In this document: positions 59,111-64,000 of the stretch, piece after piece
Numbering within the stretch: the stretch's first letter is position 1
Layout: every line of letters starts with the position of its first letter
Source: Nageia nagi
Lineage: Eukaryota > Pinophyta
Length of the DNA: 64,000 bases
Reading direction: 5' to 3'
Assembly (NCBI GenBank): GCA_050084985.1
Contig: JBITNC010000001.1
Span: forward strand, 196,602,001-196,666,000
Made by a program: the position numbers and the translations under genes
Notes under the pieces: generated by a model
The model's input: the letters and a program-made list of their open reading frames with translations, nothing else
The model's database searches: none
What the model was told of the DNA's origin: nothing

Positions 59111-59700
59111 TAGTTCTAGATATATGATGATCACTCAGCCATGCTTAGATTTTGTAAAATGATGAACCTTTTTATGATATATAAAATATAACGTTTGTTC
59201 ATTTGCTTTATTGTTTATGACATGTATTTATGATAAGTATGAGAGCTAAAATTCTACGCCAAGAGTCCTACAAGGATATAGTGATCTAGGAGCTAAAACT
59301 CCACATAAAGGGGCATTCATTAATTTCAAATTTGACAAAATTTGACTATGAAATAGGATCACGAGTGATCCATTCTTGACAAAAAATGGAGCACTAGTGC
59401 TCTTGTTATGACATCAAAATGATCCCTTATTTTCTCCATCATGATGTTGATTAGTTTATCTATCCTACTATTAGTTCCATTAGTGTTAGTAATATCATGC
59501 ATGTTTACTAAATGACATAACCAAAGGGCCTTGTGCCCCCATTGGTACTGGCCTCATTATGTTGTTTTCCTTGTTATGCCCCTATGAAATTAGGCTCTTT
59601 CATCATATTTCCTTCCGTATACAATATTCTTGCATTATGTTGTGGTATGGGATTCTTGTAAATCCCCAATTTTTCATTATATACATGTACAAGAGTCTTT
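59111..59700. other. Gypsy II spacer between PMD and gag
   Basis: Contains two diverged 37-bp minisatellite units (59236-59320) and no supported frame. In gypsy I the corresponding space holds 9 kb of extra ORFs and pol. Confidence 0.5.
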
Positions 59701-61760
59701 TTTTGTTCTTCTTATTTTTTGAATGATATTGCTTTCTTGTCTACTAAATCTTGGATGATATCTTTAAACATTTTGCATTCACATATTTTATGTTTATGAA
59801 TTCTATGATATCCATAAAATCCTCCTATAGTTCTAGTGGATTTTTGGCTCATGGGTGGTAGTTGAATCAAACCCTTTTAAAGCAATGATTGTAACAACTC
59901 ATCATGATCTTTTGTAATCTTGGTATATACTCAAGAGGTTTTATGCTTTGTTGAACAAGGTGTTTCTTTCATTGTTGTAACTATTGCTATTATTCTTATA
60001 GTTGATGATTTCCTTTCTTCTCTTTTAATTTCCAAGAAACAATTTTCACCAAGTGCTTCTCTTTTCAAATCATAAACATAATCATTTTAGAGAGGGGTTG
60101 CTCTAGATAGTTAAAAAATTCCAGTATCATCTCATCTCTAAGGGATTTTATCAACATATGTTTTAGCTCTTTTTCACATAGATTTATAAATTTTGCTATT
60201 TTTCTCCATGATTTTACAAATTCATCAAATGATTGGTTCTCGCCTTTTCTCATTCTTACTAAATAAACAAGGGTTGGTTTTCTTTTTATGTTGTGTTGAT
60301 ATTGATTTAAGAATTCTCATTTCAATTGCTCATAGCTGGTGATACTTTGATTTTCAAGATTGTAAAACCATTTGGAAGCTTCTTTCCCTAAACTAAGTTG
60401 AAATAATCTTGCTAACATATCTACATCATGTTGATGGTTACAAGCTACTTCCTCAAAGATCATGATGTGTATTCTTGGATAACTAATGCCATCATATTTA
60501 TTGAAATCTATGTCTTCCCCTTCCCATGTTTTGCCTTCTATTTTTGTACAAAATGGGTTCCTTTCATTTAACTGTTCACCCTCTTTTTATTTACTCAATA
60601 ATGTTAGCCTATTTAGTTGTTTTACCATTACTTTTAGTTGTGCCATTCTTTTCTCTGATTTCTATTTTTCATTTTGTGTAGTTACATTATTATCATTTTT
60701 CTCTTTCTTTAGGGGATCAAGTTTTTTAGTTTCTTCTTCATTCTCATATTCAAGTATTTCAGGTGTAAATCTCCCATTTTGATCTCTCCATTCTTGGATT
60801 AGTTGATTATATAACTCTTTAATAATTACTTGCCTTACACATAGTTGAGCTTTTTGATAAGACTATGTGCCTATTGTCTTTCTCACCTCTATCTCTTTAA
60901 TCTCTTTTTCTCTATCTGACCAATAAGGGTAAGCATTGATAAGTTTTTATGCCACAAGGTTAGTTTCAAGTTCTATTTCTATTTCACTATATAATTCATC
61001 ATCAAATTCTACCATCTCATGATCCAAATGTTCATAATTAGCCTCTTCTTATGTTATTGGTTCATGACTTTTTAAATTTTCCACAAGTGTTAGGGACGAT
61101 GAAGGTTGACGAAGTTTTGACTCAGGGAAAAAAGGATTTTGGTCAAGACAAAGCATACAAAAATTCACATGGTTTTCCATAGAAAAAATGGGCCATGGGA
61201 AGTCCATTTCAATATAATTTAGATTACAAGTGGTCCTATTTTGATCTATTAAGGTGTACAACAAGAGGGTTGGCTTATCCAGTAGTATCCTTGAAGGTGA
61301 CCTAAGACTACTTATAGTCAAAAATTCATAAATTATATGTAATGAATGAGCTATGGTAGGATCTTGGCTAAACCTATATAATATCCTAGGGCATTTTATG
61401 AATTCTTACACCAACCTTAATTTATCTTTTGTTAGGTTTATATTATTAGATTTTTTAGATCAATAGAGGACTAATTGCAATTTATTTTTAAAAGATTGAA
61501 CTATTTCTTATTTAGGGTTCTTATTATCTTCTGAATCCCCATGATAAGATTCATCATATATTATATTTAAACATATTTTACTAGGATCATCATTATCTTC
61601 AAAATCTCCATGATAAGATTCATCATCAAAAAAATTGGTTTCAATAGCCAAAAGGACACTATCTTTATTTAACCTAGCACTTTTTCTTATTGATGTCACT
61701 CCTTTCCATGATTTTCTTTTTCATTTAGTTGGCTCAAGTTTTGATTTATTTAATGAGAAG
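59701..61760 (-). pseudogene. Gypsy II gag remnant
   Basis: The N-terminal acidic frame is at 61699-61508 (SARLNKDSVLLAIETNFFDD, with a repeated DESYHGD-x-EDN). A broken, highly charged coiled-coil-like stretch follows (60990-60500). The gag core is at 60253-60065 (MRKGENQSFDEFVKSWRKIA, EKELKHMLIKSLRDEM). A finger remnant lies near 59820-59740: GFYGYHRIHKHKICECKMFK, matching Y-x-x-H-x4-H-x4-C-x3-(L/F)K in Tat-type gag, with the first Cys lost. Stops and shifts throughout. Confidence 0.75.
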
Positions 61761-61827
61761 AGATCTAATGAATTATTCATATTTTATTATATTTTTATAA
61801 GTTGAGTTTCACATCAGGTTCACCAAA

Positions 61828-62563
61828 TGTTTACAAATATTTTGATAATGCAAATAAATAAATAATTACAAAACCCAAGATACTTGTTTTGAGATATAGA
61901 TAGCAATTTAGACCATACAAAAAAGTATATGAAGAAGATAACCACTTTAGAATTAAGATGAAAATACCAATCAAGAATTATAATTTGTATACTTACCTTA
62001 TGAAGCGTACCTAACACCAAAGGATGATGATATATTTGTTGAGTTGATTGTAAAAGAATCCTACTCTAGAAGCTACAACCTAAAATATTGTAAAAATAAT
62101 CCTACTCTACAAGAGTGTCCTTTGCTTTCAAACCAAGTCAATTATTTGCACATAAGTATTTTGAATAGAGTATATATTACCAGTGTTAGAATAACTCATG
62201 TAAGGAAGTACACAAACCATAGCCTTGAATGGTGGCATCAAGAGACACCTAAAGGATTGCCACCACCAAGACTAGATATGGGATCATGTATCTCCTTGAT
62301 GTGGACTTACTATTAGATCCTTATTTATATAGATAATAATATGACCTAATCTTTAGGTTGGCATGTACCTACATAAATAGGTTTAGCCCACAATACATAA
62401 AGATCTTCAAGACAACCATTAATATCATAACCATATTCAAAATAAACATTGACATTATAATCATATTCAAGATAAGCATTGATATCATTGCATTAAATAT
62501 TCTAGGTGTGTATTAGTGTAAGAAAATTTATTTAAATGCATAAATAAGTTTTATGCGATAACA
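61828..62563 (-). repeat. 5' LTR of gypsy element II
   Basis: TGTTTACAAAT...GATAACA. Just inside, the minus strand reads TGGTGAACCTGATG, starting with the TGG expected of a primer-binding site; the tRNA is not identified. Compared with 54689-55494 it lacks about 70 bp near 62090. Confidence 0.85.
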
Positions 62564-64000
62564 CCAACAAGAAAATATTCACATACAAATGTAAACCACA
62601 TTTTGAGGCAACACAATAGATTCCTACTAACAAAGCAGCTATTGGAATCAGGTGACACATTAGATTTAAAGTGATTGTGATTTTTCTTGGTTAACTCTTT
62701 ATGATATGGATAAAATTATGAAGGTAATAGTTTTTATTATTTTTATTTAATTTTATTATTTACTTTTTAATCTAATATTTTTTGGGGAAGTTTCAATGTA
62801 GAACTATAACTAAAGAATCAACCATAGAGTGTACATAGGAAAGTATGATACTAATGGAGTTCAATTAACCTTTTAAGTACTCAATAATCACATAAGTGAA
62901 AATTTTGAGCTCCTTGTAAATTATTAAGTATACATTTCTTATTATCCAAATGATTGAACTCCACTTACCATGAGTTAAGATGTTGATATAAGAGAAATAT
63001 TTAACTTGCCAACCCACCAATATTGAATATTAGTCATTGACCTTCTTATCCTCTTGGTCCTGGTCCTAGTCCTAATCCTTGTTGAGGTCATGGTTGTGGT
63101 TGTCATAAACTTTTTTTTTCTATTACCATGTCCTTGATTAGGCCTATTAATCATAGATTTTATGGGTTTGTTATAAAGAAATATTTTTCAGGTTGTAACC
63201 CTATTGTACATGCCTACAAAATTTTATTAAAGAAATCTTCTATTTATATTTCATTCTTAGTACTTAATGTTTTTCATGGTGCTTCTTATGTTTGGCATTA
63301 GAGTTTTATGAACTTTTTATTGATGTGTTGAGTTTAGTTTAATGAATTTTTATCTTTGATTACTTATGGCGAGTTATCAACATGGTTAGAATAACCATAT
63401 CAATGGGTACCAATGATAAATCCTATAAAATAAGATGTTAAAAGACTTATCTACCTATATATATTCTAATTATATTATATTATTTCCATGGGAGTAAATA
63501 TTACATCTCCTACATGTTCTCTTGATTTTGATGACCATATTCTATTGTGTTATATTCAATTAGACAACATATTTTCTACACTATGGTGTTCTACTTTATT
63601 TATTTCCTCAAATGTACTCATAGTCTATATGTTCATATAGTATAAAAGGAGACCAACAAATTACATGGCAATAAAAGTTCACAAAAAAATGTAAAATATG
63701 AATGACCATATTTCGTACAATAATATGGTCCAACCATTATAACTCTCATGAAGTCTTCAAATATGAATAAGATATCTAAAATATGTTCTACACAATGTGA
63801 CATCAAAAAATGATTCAAGAACTTACCTTTTCTCCAACAAATGATGCCTTCCTTAATGTTGGAGAGTTTTGGGTCTTTTCTCCATTTTTTGTAAAGGGGT
63901 TAGATAATTATTTTTTTTATGTTTTAGGTCTTGAGAGAACTAATAGTTTTCCAGCTTTAGCAACATTGGATAAGAATTTTGAGTACTTATTTTCTTGGTA
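62564..64000. repeat. Rest of tandem unit B and start of a third unit
   Basis: Matches 50570-52270 of unit A in order. It includes a Pro/Gly-rich tail remnant at 63030-63110 and the region 63550-63750. The last 20-30 bases resemble the unit start at 52271. No gene recognised. Confidence 0.65.

Larger units (their letters stand above)
54689..62563 (-). mobile_element. Ty3/gypsy element II, pol-less relative with antisense PMD
   Basis: LTRs at 54689-55494 (806 bp) and 61828-62563 (736 bp, about 70 bp deleted). Target duplication CCAAT/CCAAC lies at 54684-54688 and 62564-62568. A minus-strand gag remnant lies next to the 5' LTR. No protease, RT, RNase H or integrase is visible. An antisense PMD gene and a 37-bp minisatellite lie next to the 3' LTR. 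The layout copies that of gypsy I minus the pol, so it is either an internally deleted or a non-autonomous element. It split tandem unit B and is therefore younger than that duplication. Confidence 0.85.
52271..63980. repeat. Tandem unit B, interrupted by gypsy element II
   Basis: Second copy of the 4.1-kb unit: 52271-54688 and 62564-63980, rejoined across the 7.9-kb insertion. Without the insertion it is about 3.8 kb. Relative to unit A it lacks a stretch matching 51445-52060 and has about 350 bp extra (63190-63540). A third copy seems to begin at about 63980, where the text again matches the unit start, so the tandem series continues beyond the window. Confidence 0.75.

Noticed and set aside
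60486-60782. 98-codon Ser/Phe-rich plus-strand frame
   Set aside because: It is the complement of the Lys/Glu-rich coiled-coil part of the gypsy II gag.
48160-63980. Tandem unit as an endogenous pararetrovirus
   Set aside because: No reverse transcriptase, movement protein or coat motif was visible in either copy.

Overview
The window is nuclear DNA of a plant with a large, repeat-rich genome. It is strongly AT-rich, has no intact cellular gene, and is built from nested LTR retrotransposons and decayed gene fragments. All recognisable protein signatures are of plant type: Ty1/copia and Tat-like Ty3/gypsy polyproteins, plant mobile domain (PMD), PPR motifs, a MULE-derived SWIM zinc-finger protein, and the C-terminal domain of a plant protein family. 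The old, large elements and decayed PPR fragments would suit a gymnosperm, but that is a guess.

Layout. 1-119: end of an inverted copia-type LTR cut by the window edge. 1860-2240: a PPR-like pseudogene fragment (minus). 4527-4600: a tRNA-like (SINE-like) sequence. 4750-10920: copia element I (minus) with 5-bp target duplication GTAAT and a largely deleted 5' LTR. 11605-24050: a decayed multi-exon plus-strand gene. Its middle is a tandem array of about ten small phase-0 exons (63, 66, 72 or 99 bp). These are followed by an exon matching the C-terminal domain of At3g11760/At5g04860-type plant proteins and by three further 3' exons. Copia element II (12861-21534, minus) is inserted inside one of the tandem exons. 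24659-25480: an irregular repeat array built on a palindromic GATAGTCGACTAT core.

25930-46030 (minus): a pseudogene of the plant MULE-derived SWIM zinc-finger family. One intron holds an antisense PPR fragment. One exon is split by gypsy element I (27297-44949; 849-bp LTRs, target duplication AGTAG). This 17.65-kb Tat/Ogre-like element has gag, protease, reverse transcriptase, two RNase H domains and integrase on the minus strand. After integrase come two mutually similar 194-codon ORFs of unknown function. Near its 3' LTR lies a spliced PMD gene on the opposite strand.

48160-64000: a tandem duplication of an unidentified unit of about 4 kb. The second copy is split by gypsy element II (54689-62563), a pol-less relative that keeps gag and an antisense PMD gene plus a 37-bp minisatellite.

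The nesting gives a relative history: host-like genes first, then retrotransposon insertion, then decay dominated by C-to-T changes. In the PMD gene of gypsy I, 12 of 14 internal stops are TAG, mostly where CAG (Gln) would be expected.
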